Shown one piece after another: positions 54,657-61,802 of a DNA stretch of 64,000 nt. A program made the translations under genes and the position numbers. A model generated the notes under the pieces. It was given only the letters and a program-made list of their open reading frames with translations. It searched no databases and was not told the DNA's origin. The stretch lies in NCBI RefSeq assembly GCF_020103695.1, contig NZ_JAHXBF010000017.1, positions 1 through 64,000 of the forward strand. Direction: 5' to 3'. The DNA is from Hyalangium versicolor. GTDB taxonomy: Bacteria > Myxococcota > Myxococcia > Myxococcales > Myxococcaceae. Position 1 is the first letter of the stretch. Every line of letters starts with the position of its first letter.

Positions 54657-54701
54657 CCTCACCGCCCCTGCGCCGATGGTTCCAGCGCAGGGGCGGTGAG
54701 G
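54657..54701. terminator. Perfect 17-bp hairpin after the RCC1 gene
   Basis: CCTCACCGCCCCTGCGC (54657-54673) and its exact complement (54685-54701), 11-nt loop. It lies 56 bp after the stop. No T-run, which is common for strong GC hairpins in these genomes. The rest of 54602-54832 holds no gene. Confidence 0.75.
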
Positions 54702-54832
54702 CACTCAAGACCGCTCGTCGTCATACACATTGGGAGCCGACTCCCCCACCCGAGGCGCCTTGTGCCCACCGCGAAACCACAGGAAGATGCGGGCGTTGTC
54801 TCTCGGTCTTCGCACACGCCTGGGGTGATCAC

Positions 54833-55588
54833 ATGGGACGACTTTTTCCCGCGTTCGGCGCAGACGCCGCGGGCCGCGCCGCGCTGTTCGTCGGCGAATC
54901 GCACGACGACAATGCCAGCCTCCTCGCGCTGGCGTGGAAGACCATGTGGCTCGCCGGCCGGCTCGACGCCATCTTCATCGAGTACTACCCGCTCGGCGCC
55001 GGCCCTACTTCGCCGCAGGTCAGCGACTTCTCGACGACAGACGCTGCCACCCTCCAGGGGTTCACCGGTCATCGCAAGTACTCGGATCTCGAACTCGAGC
55101 GCGCCGCCAAGAAGGGCCACCCCAAAGAGATCGCCGAAATCGACGCCCGCGGCGTGAAGCGCTTCTACTCCGAGCTGGCCCAACTCAAGTACCAATGTGA
55201 CCGCTACCACATTCGCCTCGAGGGCTGGAACGTGCCGAGCACGACCCCTCAGGAGAAGTTGATGCGATCAACGCCACAATGGAACGAGCGAGTCTTCAGC
55301 GCGCTCGCGGGGCGGCTGACCACGCTCGGCGTGCGCTCCTACATCGTCTTCGGCGGCAAGCTGCACGGAGCGTTGATGCAGACATGCAGCCTGTTCACTG
55401 GCGGCAACCTGCCGTGCTTCCATTCGGACGACGCGCGGAACCTCACTGAGTTCGACCTCCAGAACAAGGCGCACTCAGTCAGTGAGCTGCGCAAGCTCGG
55501 GCAGATCTACGCGGACAAGCCAGACACGAAGACGCTCTTCGGGTTCATGTATCTCCGGAAGCTGAACGTGACGTTCAACAACGTGTAG
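54833..55588 (+). CDS. TIKI/ChaN/EreA-like superfamily protein
   Basis: 251 residues, no signal peptide. FVGESH (GExH, 21-24) after a hydrophobic strand, Glu50 in IFIEYYPL and His178 in IVFGGKLHG match the active-site order of the TIKI/TraB/ChaN/erythromycin-esterase-like fold, which also occurs as domains in bacterial toxins. The family includes metalloproteases and haem-binding proteins. Activity cannot be chosen from sequence. It stands alone; the start has only GGGTG upstream. A gene remnant on the other strand abuts its end. Confidence 0.6.
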   Translation: MGRLFPAFGADAAGRAALFVGESHDDNASLLALAWKTMWLAGRLDAIFIEYYPLGAGPTSPQVSDFSTTDAATLQGFTGHRKYSDLELERAAKKGHPKEIAEIDARGVKRFYSELAQLKYQCDRYHIRLEGWNVPSTTPQEKLMRSTPQWNERVFSALAGRLTTLGVRSYIVFGGKLHGALMQTCSLFTGGNLPCFHSDDARNLTEFDLQNKAHSVSELRKLGQIYADKPDTKTLFGFMYLRKLNVTFNNV

Positions 55589-55758
55589 CAGCCAAAACAA
55601 CGCAATTTCTGATCCATCGCGCCCATGAGCTGCGCGGCGTACTCGGGATCATTGGGGTGCTGGGCCAGCAGGGTGACGACGTCATTCAGCCCGTAGTTGG
55701 GATTGCGCGCGCGCAGCGCCGTCAGATCCTCCTGGGCCTGCGGGCTCCATCATCAGCT
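55583..55758 (-). pseudogene. Short gene remnant
   Basis: The minus strand encodes PQAQEDLTALRARNPNYG then LNDVVTLLAQHPNDPEYAAQ and LMGAMDQ without a start; two stop codons precede it. The composition is that of a real helical protein, not of a shadow frame. It overlaps the last bases of the TIKI-like gene. Likely a piece of a gene broken when that gene arrived. No family recognised. Confidence 0.35.
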
Positions 55759-55815
55759 CCTGGGGCTCGCACGCCCTCGGTCCATGTGACGCGCCTCTAT
55801 TCCAGCCGTGAGCGG

Positions 55816-56526
55816 TCACCTCAGCGCGACAACCTCCGCTCCGCTCCGGTAGCTCGCCGGCAGCCGGTCCAGCGAGGCCCGGGCGGCAGCCGCACTCTCG
55901 AAGACGCCGGTCGTGACCTCGACGCCTGCCACTCGGGCCTCGCGGGTCTGGCATGGCAGACATCTCGAGTAGAAGACCTGTCCCTCGGGCACCAGGCCCT
56001 CCGCGTCGAAGCGCTCGGCGAAGCGGGCGGCCTCGGCCGGGCTGGCAGCGGTGTGGAGACGGAGCGTGTAGAGCGGAGCATCCGGGCGCTCCGGCGGCAG
56101 CACCAGCGGCCGGCCCAGCGCGACCGAGGCCTGGCGCAGGATCTCGGCCTGCACCTCGGGGCTGTCCGGCGCGCCCTCCACGATGTCGGCCAGTGGCTGC
56201 GAGGTACGCGGGCGGTTGCAGCCCGGGTCGCGCGGCCCGCAGCGGCGCAGCGTGACCTGGAGCGGGCCTTCGGCCTCCTGCACCAGCAGCAGCCCCGCGT
56301 CGGCAGGCAGGGCTGCGGACAGCCGGCGCGCCCAGCGAGCGAAGGCCCGAGCCTCGTCGGCACCCCAGCCACCCACACCCGCGCCGTCGTTGAAGCCCGA
56401 GCGAGTCACGCGCACCTCCAGCCGCCCCACCCGGCCTCCCCAGGTCCAGGCATCGGCATGCGCTGCGGGCGCGGCAAGAAGGAGCAATAGGGTGAGCGCT
56501 GTCCGGTGCGTCATGGCGTCGATCAT
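55816..56526 (-). CDS. Secreted protein with SPOR-like C-terminus
   Basis: 236 residues from the ATG at 56526 (GGGGA upstream); the frame extends to 56688 without support. The signal peptide ends LLAAPAAHADA. The middle has a Cys pair (RRCGPRDPGC). The C-terminal 85 residues show two alpha-beta halves (LYTLRLHTAASPAEAARFAERF and VEVTTGVFESAAAARASLDRL), the layout of a SPOR domain, which binds denuded peptidoglycan. A CLPCQ motif lies between the halves. Divergent from the sigma-54 controlled gene at 56853. Confidence 0.65.
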   Translation of the reverse strand: MIDAMTHRTALTLLLLLAAPAAHADAWTWGGRVGRLEVRVTRSGFNDGAGVGGWGADEARAFARWARRLSAALPADAGLLLVQEAEGPLQVTLRRCGPRDPGCNRPRTSQPLADIVEGAPDSPEVQAEILRQASVALGRPLVLPPERPDAPLYTLRLHTAASPAEAARFAERFDAEGLVPEGQVFYSRCLPCQTREARVAGVEVTTGVFESAAAARASLDRLPASYRSGAEVVALR

Positions 56527-56671
56527 CGATTTTTCCCCATCGGAAGGGTAGGCAGCATCGTCAGTTCGAGGCGTTATCTCGTCAGGCGAACCGCAGTCAC
56601 GCGGATCACGGGCCTGCGTTTCTGGGGGGAGGAACTCGAAGCCCCCGGCGCGCCCGTCGCCACGCCCCGTC

Positions 56672-56714
56672 TGACATGTCCTTGACATGTCAATGATGTG
56701 TCATTGACGTGTTC
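56672..56714 (+). promoter_or_regulatory. Array of four TGACATGTCA-like boxes at 11-bp steps
   Basis: Boxes start at 56672 (TGACATGTCC), 56683 (TGACATGTCA), 56694 (TGATGTGTCA) and 56705 (TGACGTGTTC), exactly 11 bp apart. The second is a perfect palindrome. The array ends 53 bp before the GG of the -24 element, the usual place for enhancer-binding-protein sites. Confidence 0.8.
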
Positions 56715-56765
56715 GCGCGCTCACGTGGAGCGAAGGCGCTCGTCTGTCGCCTCTCGTGCTACTGC

Positions 56766-56781
56766 TGGCCGGTGCCTTGCT
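56766..56781 (+). promoter_or_regulatory. Sigma-54 promoter for the Ig-like gene
   Basis: TGGCCGGTGCCTTGCT: GG at 56767-56768, ten bases, GC at 56779-56780, with TGGC and TTGCT matching the -24/-12 consensus. Transcription would start near 56792, about 60 bp before the ATG at 56853. Confidence 0.75.
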
Positions 56782-56852
56782 GTGCACGCGAGCCGACGAC
56801 GCGCCGTGTTTCAAAAGCCAGAGAAAACCACGCTGTTCAAAGGAGCTGCATC

Positions 56853-57257
56853 ATGAATCAAGCGCTGACCACCCTCGTTGCCGTCCTCGCCCTCTCCAGC
56901 ACTGCCTTCGCGGCTGACACCTACAAGCTGGTGGTCACGCCGCCCACGAGCGCGAAGCAGGGACAACCGGCTGTCTTTCTCGTACACATCGAAGGGACGG
57001 GAGCGTACACGCTGAATGTGGAGTATCCCACGAAGCTCGTGATCACGCCGCCGGACGGTGTGACAGTTGCGAAGGAGAAGCTGACCAAGGCGGATGCCAA
57101 GAAGTTCACCAAGAACGGCGCGGACTTCGAGATCAGCTTTACCTCATCGAACGTGGGGGTGAAGAACTTCTCCGGTGAGGTCAAGTTCGCCGTCGCCACC
57201 GAGTCCGACGCCAAGCCCGTCTCGGCGAAGTTCGGCTTCTCCGTCAACGTGAAGTAG
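56853..57257 (+). CDS. Small secreted Ig-like protein under sigma-54 control
   Basis: 134 residues from the ATG at 56853 (AGGAG upstream); the longer frame is ruled out because it would begin before the predicted transcription start. The signal peptide ends ALSSTAFAAD. The mature protein is a single beta sandwich (YKLVVTPPTSAKQGQPAVFLVHIEG, FSGEVKFAVATES, FGFSVNVK) rich in Lys and free of Cys. Probably periplasmic or extracellular; function unknown. The barrel gene follows after 196 bp and may share the transcript. Confidence 0.82.
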   Translation: MNQALTTLVAVLALSSTAFAADTYKLVVTPPTSAKQGQPAVFLVHIEGTGAYTLNVEYPTKLVITPPDGVTVAKEKLTKADAKKFTKNGADFEISFTSSNVGVKNFSGEVKFAVATESDAKPVSAKFGFSVNVK

Positions 57258-57453
57258 GAAGAACGCGGCCCGAGCTGAACGAAGCGCACCACTCGCGGTT
57301 TGGCGCCCGCCTCACCACGACCTCTTGAGCCCCTCGCATCGAGGCGCCCACTCGCGCCGCTGCTTCGGTGGCGTGGGTGGGCAGAATTTCACTGCGTGAA
57401 TATTCGCAGGGACTGGCCGTCAAGACGCCGCCCCATCCCCCCGAGGCACCGTC

Positions 57454-58629
57454 ATGAGCCCTGCATCCCCCCTCCTGCGCGCCGGCATCGTGCTGGCCAC
57501 CACCCTCCTTCCCCTCTCCGTCTTCGCCTCTCCGCTGCGCCTTCAGCTCCTGCGCTGCGATAGCTCCATTACCGACATCCCCGAGCTGAGCGCCCAGACC
57601 TTCGAGCAGCGCACCACCTACGGCCTCGCCCAGGCCGTCCAGCTCGAGAAGGACAAGGCCCAGGTGGTGTCCGCCGGAGATCTCGACGGCGCAGACCTCC
57701 TGGTGATGGGGAAGATGGGGCGCAGCGGCACGAAGTTCCGCCTCGTCTACGTCCTCCAGACGAATCACGAGCCGAAACTCCACACGCAGCTGACCTACGA
57801 GTTCTCCACCCCTCGACTGGGGGATCGCGGCGTGACGGTGATGGCGCAGGACATCATCACCTCGGCCGTGAAGCTGGAGGAGGCTCGAAAGACGCAGGCC
57901 GCGATGCTGCAACCCGCGCCCGCCCCCGTGGTCGCCAGCGCGCCGACACCGACCCCCTCCCCCGCCCCTGTCGCCAGCACCTCGACCCGCAGGAGCCCTA
58001 TCCCCGCCCCCGAGACCTCCTCCGAGTCCCTGTTGGACTCAGCTCCGGAGGAGACGAGCCGGATGCGCCAGCAACCCCTCATCGTCGTCCACACGGGCCT
58101 CGCGGGCCTCTGGGGCAACGGGACGAAGAACTTCGGTCTCGGGGCTGTCATCGAGCCGAAGTGGAACATCACCGACTCCATCGCGGCGGGCTTTCGGTTC
58201 GATGGCGGCTTCACCTTCGGTAGCTCCATCAGCCAGGAACAGGTCTCTGCCTCCCTCGGAGCCTCGGTGGCGACGCTGACCAAGGGCGAGTACCTGTTCG
58301 GTGACTCCGGCGTGCGTCCCTTCGTGGGCCTGGGTGCCGGCATGTATATCCTGATGGGCCAGAGCGCGAAGGCGACCCAGGACGGCGCGGGGGCTACCCA
58401 GGAAGCCGGGCGGTACTTCGGTGTCGCACCGCAGGTCGGCATCGACTTCGGTCCGGTTCGTCTCGCGGCAACCTACAACCACATCCTCGGCGGGGACTTC
58501 GTCGTCCGGCAGGACGTCTCCGTGGGTGTCGAGGCGGACCGCATCCAGCGCAACTACTTCCAGTTGGAGCTGTCGGGCCGACTCTTCAAGGTCAACGGCC
58601 CCCGGAACAGGAGCATCCCGCGCATCTGA
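57454..58629 (+). CDS. Outer-membrane beta-barrel protein
   Basis: 391 residues. The signal peptide ends LLPLSVFAS. The N-terminal 130 residues form a small alpha/beta domain (LRLQLLRCDSSITDIPELSAQTFEQR, ADLLVMGKMGRSGTKFRLVYVL) like the TolB-N type nucleotide-free domains. A Pro/Ala/Thr linker (about 150-190) leads to an eight-stranded barrel with alternating residues (NFGLGAVIEPKWNITDSIAAGFRF, VRPFVGLGAGMYILMG, VRLAATYNHILGGDF). It ends RLFKVNGPRNRSIPRI rather than in the usual aromatic residue. It lies between two sigma-54 promoters. Confidence 0.78.
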   Translation: MSPASPLLRAGIVLATTLLPLSVFASPLRLQLLRCDSSITDIPELSAQTFEQRTTYGLAQAVQLEKDKAQVVSAGDLDGADLLVMGKMGRSGTKFRLVYVLQTNHEPKLHTQLTYEFSTPRLGDRGVTVMAQDIITSAVKLEEARKTQAAMLQPAPAPVVASAPTPTPSPAPVASTSTRRSPIPAPETSSESLLDSAPEETSRMRQQPLIVVHTGLAGLWGNGTKNFGLGAVIEPKWNITDSIAAGFRFDGGFTFGSSISQEQVSASLGASVATLTKGEYLFGDSGVRPFVGLGAGMYILMGQSAKATQDGAGATQEAGRYFGVAPQVGIDFGPVRLAATYNHILGGDFVVRQDVSVGVEADRIQRNYFQLELSGRLFKVNGPRNRSIPRI

Positions 58630-58645
58630 CGAGCATCCCCTCCAC

Positions 58646-58697
58646 TGACCTGTCAACGGCCCCCGCTGACATGTCAGCCGCCCCTTCTGACATGTCA
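58646..58697 (+). promoter_or_regulatory. Array of three TGACATGTCA-like boxes at 21-bp steps
   Basis: TGACCTGTCA (58646), TGACATGTCA (58667) and TGACATGTCA (58688), each 21 bp from the next with 11-bp GC-rich linkers. Same box as at 56672. It ends 42 bp before the GG of the -24 element. Confidence 0.82.
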
Positions 58698-58738
58698 ATG
58701 GGACTCCCTGGGATGCCCACCTCGCTCTGTGAGCACCC

Positions 58739-58754
58739 AGGCATATGTGTTGCT
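58739..58754 (+). promoter_or_regulatory. Sigma-54 promoter for the lodA operon
   Basis: AGGCATATGTGTTGCT: GG at 58740-58741, ten bases, GC at 58752-58753, with TTGCT at -12. Transcription would start near 58765, about 55 bp before the GTG at 58820. Confidence 0.7.
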
Positions 58755-58819
58755 TAGAGGACCGCCTCGCCGGTCCTCGGGCCGGCGCCTGGACACCGAA
58801 CCCAGAGAAGGCCGCCCTC

Positions 58820-60670
58820 GTGAGCACCACGTACAGGATTCACCCCGCCATCGGCATTGCCCGCGTCGGCAACAGCGACGACTACTACCTCGCCCCTGTC
58901 ACCGCAGGCGGGCTCCCTCTGGAGAAGGACGGCTACACGACCGTCTCGAAGTTCCGGGACCCCCAGAACCGCGTGAGGAGACAGGGAGTCCGCTTCAGCA
59001 TCTACGCCTACGACGAGCACAGCCCGCAGGGGCGGCTGATCCAACCGGGCAAAGACGGCGTCACCGAGATCGAGTGGACGGTCCACGTGGCGAACAAGAA
59101 GGCCGCCTGGCGCCAGTTCCTCCAGCTCCAGGGAGAGAATGGCTACGAGGCTGATCACCCCTACCGCAACCCGCTGGTCGTGGGTGACGCCCGGAAGCAG
59201 CTCATCATCGATCCCGGCCCCCTGAAGGTCTGCTGCACGGCAGGCCCGTTTCAAGCCGAGTTCGCTCGAGGCAAGGCCCAGGGAGGCTACCCGCAGACGT
59301 TCCCTCCCCCGTTGATGCCATCCAACGTCGACTCGCTGGGGCTGCTCCAGACGAACCCGAATGGCACCCTGGATTTCGTGGGCGGCTATGGCAACTCTGG
59401 AGTATCCAAGCCGTACACCCTCACGCCGGACCTCCTCGACTCGCTGCCGGACGCCGACGATCGCCCGGTCCCGGCCGACATCGTCCAGAAGCTCAGGCCC
59501 ATCCAGAACAACGGCTACGACCAGGAGCAGGCGCTCAACACCGCCGTCAGCCAGCTGCTCACCCCAGCCGAGTTCACCCAGTCCGGAGCGGACATCGCCT
59601 ACCACGCCCGCCAGCCCCGGCTCGATACGTACGCCAACAACAATTACTGGTTCGATGACGTCTCGGACGGCCCGGTGACGGCGACGATCGTCCTGAACGG
59701 CACGCGGGTGCAGGTGGATGACCCCGCCTGGGTGCTGGTTGCTCCTCCCGGGTACGCGCCGCAGATCCTCAACATGGTGACGCTCTACGACACCATGTAC
59801 GACGTTGCCGTCCGCACCATGGGCTACAACCCACAGCTCTACAAGGATGGGGCGTTCCAGCAGAGCTACCAGCCGAACCCCGAGACGGAGATCCTGCCGA
59901 TCCTGAAGCGCCCGGCGGTCTATCGCTGGGTGGCTGGCATCAACCCCCAGGGCGTGAGAGCCCATACGGCCGCCACCGACGCGGACTCCAACTTCTTCGA
60001 CTACCTGCGCAAGCCCGGGAACTACAACCAGGCCGGGCAGATGCCCCAGTTGGCGGGTGACAACCCGATCAGCAACTATGATCGCCGCAACTACCTCACC
60101 TTGACGCAGACCCAGTACTTCCTGCTGTCGCAGTACGACCAGGGCCAGGTCAACGCCACTCCCCTACCGGACACCCAGGGCGCGGGTGAGAAGCTGGATC
60201 GCGCCTCGCTGGAGAACTGCGTGGGTGGCCCCTTCTGCCCAGGCATCGAGATGACGTGGGTGAGCCGCAACCCCGCCATCTACAGCAAGCCCTTCCGGCT
60301 GAAACACAAGCAGCTCTCGGGCAGCGGGCTCAGCCTGAGCGAGGACCTGTCTCAAGGACTGGAGCCAGGTGACGTCTCCCGATACATGGCGCTGCCCTGG
60401 CAGGCCGACTTCAACGAGTGCTCGGATCAGAGCCTCGACAACAAGCTCATCTGGTGGTGGCCCGCGCAGCGGCCCTACCAGGTCTACTCGAAGGATGATC
60501 CGTCGACGCTGGTGTACTGGACGCGGCCGTACGGGGACAACTTCACGTACGACGTGACCATGGTCTACAACTGGAAGGACCTGGGCTTCATCATCCAAGC
60601 CCCTGACGGCTCCGCCTTCCTGGAGCAGGAGCGGCTCCCCCAGTACGAGCACGCGGACTCCAACGGCTAG
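58820..60670 (+). CDS. lodA: LodA/GoxA-family CTQ-dependent amino-acid oxidase
   Basis: 616 residues from the GTG at 58820, preceded by GAAGG; the longer frame from 58745 would begin before the predicted transcription start. The family head is clear: YRIHPAIGIARVGNSDDYYLAP, then IEWTVHVANKKAAW. The C-terminal active-site region reads MALPWQADFNECSDQ and KLIWWWPAQRP, giving the Cys and Trp that could form the cysteine tryptophylquinone cofactor; FCPGIEMTW is another conserved patch. Family members oxidise lysine or glycine to aldehydes, giving ammonia and hydrogen peroxide, and can be antibacterial. Which amino acid is used here is not readable. lodB follows 4 bp downstream. Confidence 0.9.
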   Translation: MSTTYRIHPAIGIARVGNSDDYYLAPVTAGGLPLEKDGYTTVSKFRDPQNRVRRQGVRFSIYAYDEHSPQGRLIQPGKDGVTEIEWTVHVANKKAAWRQFLQLQGENGYEADHPYRNPLVVGDARKQLIIDPGPLKVCCTAGPFQAEFARGKAQGGYPQTFPPPLMPSNVDSLGLLQTNPNGTLDFVGGYGNSGVSKPYTLTPDLLDSLPDADDRPVPADIVQKLRPIQNNGYDQEQALNTAVSQLLTPAEFTQSGADIAYHARQPRLDTYANNNYWFDDVSDGPVTATIVLNGTRVQVDDPAWVLVAPPGYAPQILNMVTLYDTMYDVAVRTMGYNPQLYKDGAFQQSYQPNPETEILPILKRPAVYRWVAGINPQGVRAHTAATDADSNFFDYLRKPGNYNQAGQMPQLAGDNPISNYDRRNYLTLTQTQYFLLSQYDQGQVNATPLPDTQGAGEKLDRASLENCVGGPFCPGIEMTWVSRNPAIYSKPFRLKHKQLSGSGLSLSEDLSQGLEPGDVSRYMALPWQADFNECSDQSLDNKLIWWWPAQRPYQVYSKDDPSTLVYWTRPYGDNFTYDVTMVYNWKDLGFIIQAPDGSAFLEQERLPQYEHADSNG

Positions 60671-60674
60671 GGCG

Positions 60675-61802
60675 ATGAACCTTCAGTGTGACATCGCCGT
60701 GCTGGGCGGAGGCCCCGCCGGAGCCGCCACCGCTTTGCTCCTGCGCAAGCGCGCGGGGCTGTCCGTGACGCTGCTCGAGCGCTCGGGCTATGAGGCGCCG
60801 CGCATCGGGGAGACGGTGTCCCCCGCCAGCCGGCGCATCTTCGAGGAGCTGGGCATCTGGGAGGCCTTCCAGCGGGATGGGCACCTGCCCTCGCAGGGAA
60901 CGTGCTCGTGCTGGGGGAGCTCAACACCCGGGTACAATGACTACCTTTATTCTCCGTTGGGTCCGGGTTGGCACCTGGATCGCCAGCGCTTCGATCGCAT
61001 GCTGGCCGAGCAGGCGCGAGCGCACGGCGTGGAGGTGCTCACGTCCACGGAGCCCTCGCGCTGGGAGCCACGCGCGCAGGGCGGCTACACCCTGCACCTG
61101 GACACGGGTGAGGGCCCCCGTACCCTGGAGGCCCGCTTCGTCGTGGACGCGACGGGCCGGCGCTCCGCCTTCGCCAGCTCGCAAGGCGCACGCAGGCTCG
61201 TGGCCGACCGAGTGCTGAGCTTCTACGGGTTCTTCTCCGTGCGGCCCGGAAGTTCCTTCGACACGTACGCGCTGGTGGAGACGTGCCGCGAGGGGTGGTG
61301 GTACTCCGCGCTGCTGCCGGGGGGGCGGGTCGCGGTGGGCCTGATGGGCACCGGAGACTCGCTGCGGGGCCTCAAGCGGGATGAGCCGGAGGCCTGGCTG
61401 GCGCTGCTGAAGGAGACGGGGCTGACACGGCAGAGGCTGGAGTCCTGCACCTTCAGCGGAGAGCCCCTGGTGGCGTTGCCCGCCCAGGTCTCCCTGCTGG
61501 ATCGAGTGCAGGCCGAGGACTGGATCGCCGTGGGAGACGCGGCCTGCACCTACGATCCGCTGTCCTCGCAAGGAATCCTCAAGGCCCTGGGCTCCGCCTC
61601 CCAGGCCGCCGAGGCGCTGGCGAGAGCCGCGCGAGGAGATAGAGCGGGCTTGCGCGCCTATGGAGGGCGGGTGCGCGAGCTGTTCCGGGAGCACCTGGCG
61701 ATCCGCGGCGGCTTCTACCGCCAGGAGACGCGGTGGCCCGAGGCGCCCTTCTGGAAGAGCCACCGAGAACCAGTCGTCACGGACGAGCTGGGGAGATCAT
61801 GA
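60675..61802 (+). CDS. lodB: LodB-like FAD-dependent oxidoreductase (CTQ maturation)
   Basis: 375 residues. The FAD-binding motif GGGPAGAATALLL is at 11-23, RIGETVSPASRR is the halogenase/LodB-type second motif, and WIAVGDAACTYDPLSSQGI the third. The tryptophan-halogenase Trp motif is not seen, so it is the LodB type. In Marinomonas LodB is needed to build the quinone cofactor of LodA in the cytoplasm. Start ATG 4 bp after the lodA stop; its TGA overlaps the next ATG (ATGA at 61799-61802), so the three genes are translationally coupled. Confidence 0.88.
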   Translation: MNLQCDIAVLGGGPAGAATALLLRKRAGLSVTLLERSGYEAPRIGETVSPASRRIFEELGIWEAFQRDGHLPSQGTCSCWGSSTPGYNDYLYSPLGPGWHLDRQRFDRMLAEQARAHGVEVLTSTEPSRWEPRAQGGYTLHLDTGEGPRTLEARFVVDATGRRSAFASSQGARRLVADRVLSFYGFFSVRPGSSFDTYALVETCREGWWYSALLPGGRVAVGLMGTGDSLRGLKRDEPEAWLALLKETGLTRQRLESCTFSGEPLVALPAQVSLLDRVQAEDWIAVGDAACTYDPLSSQGILKALGSASQAAEALARAARGDRAGLRAYGGRVRELFREHLAIRGGFYRQETRWPEAPFWKSHREPVVTDELGRS

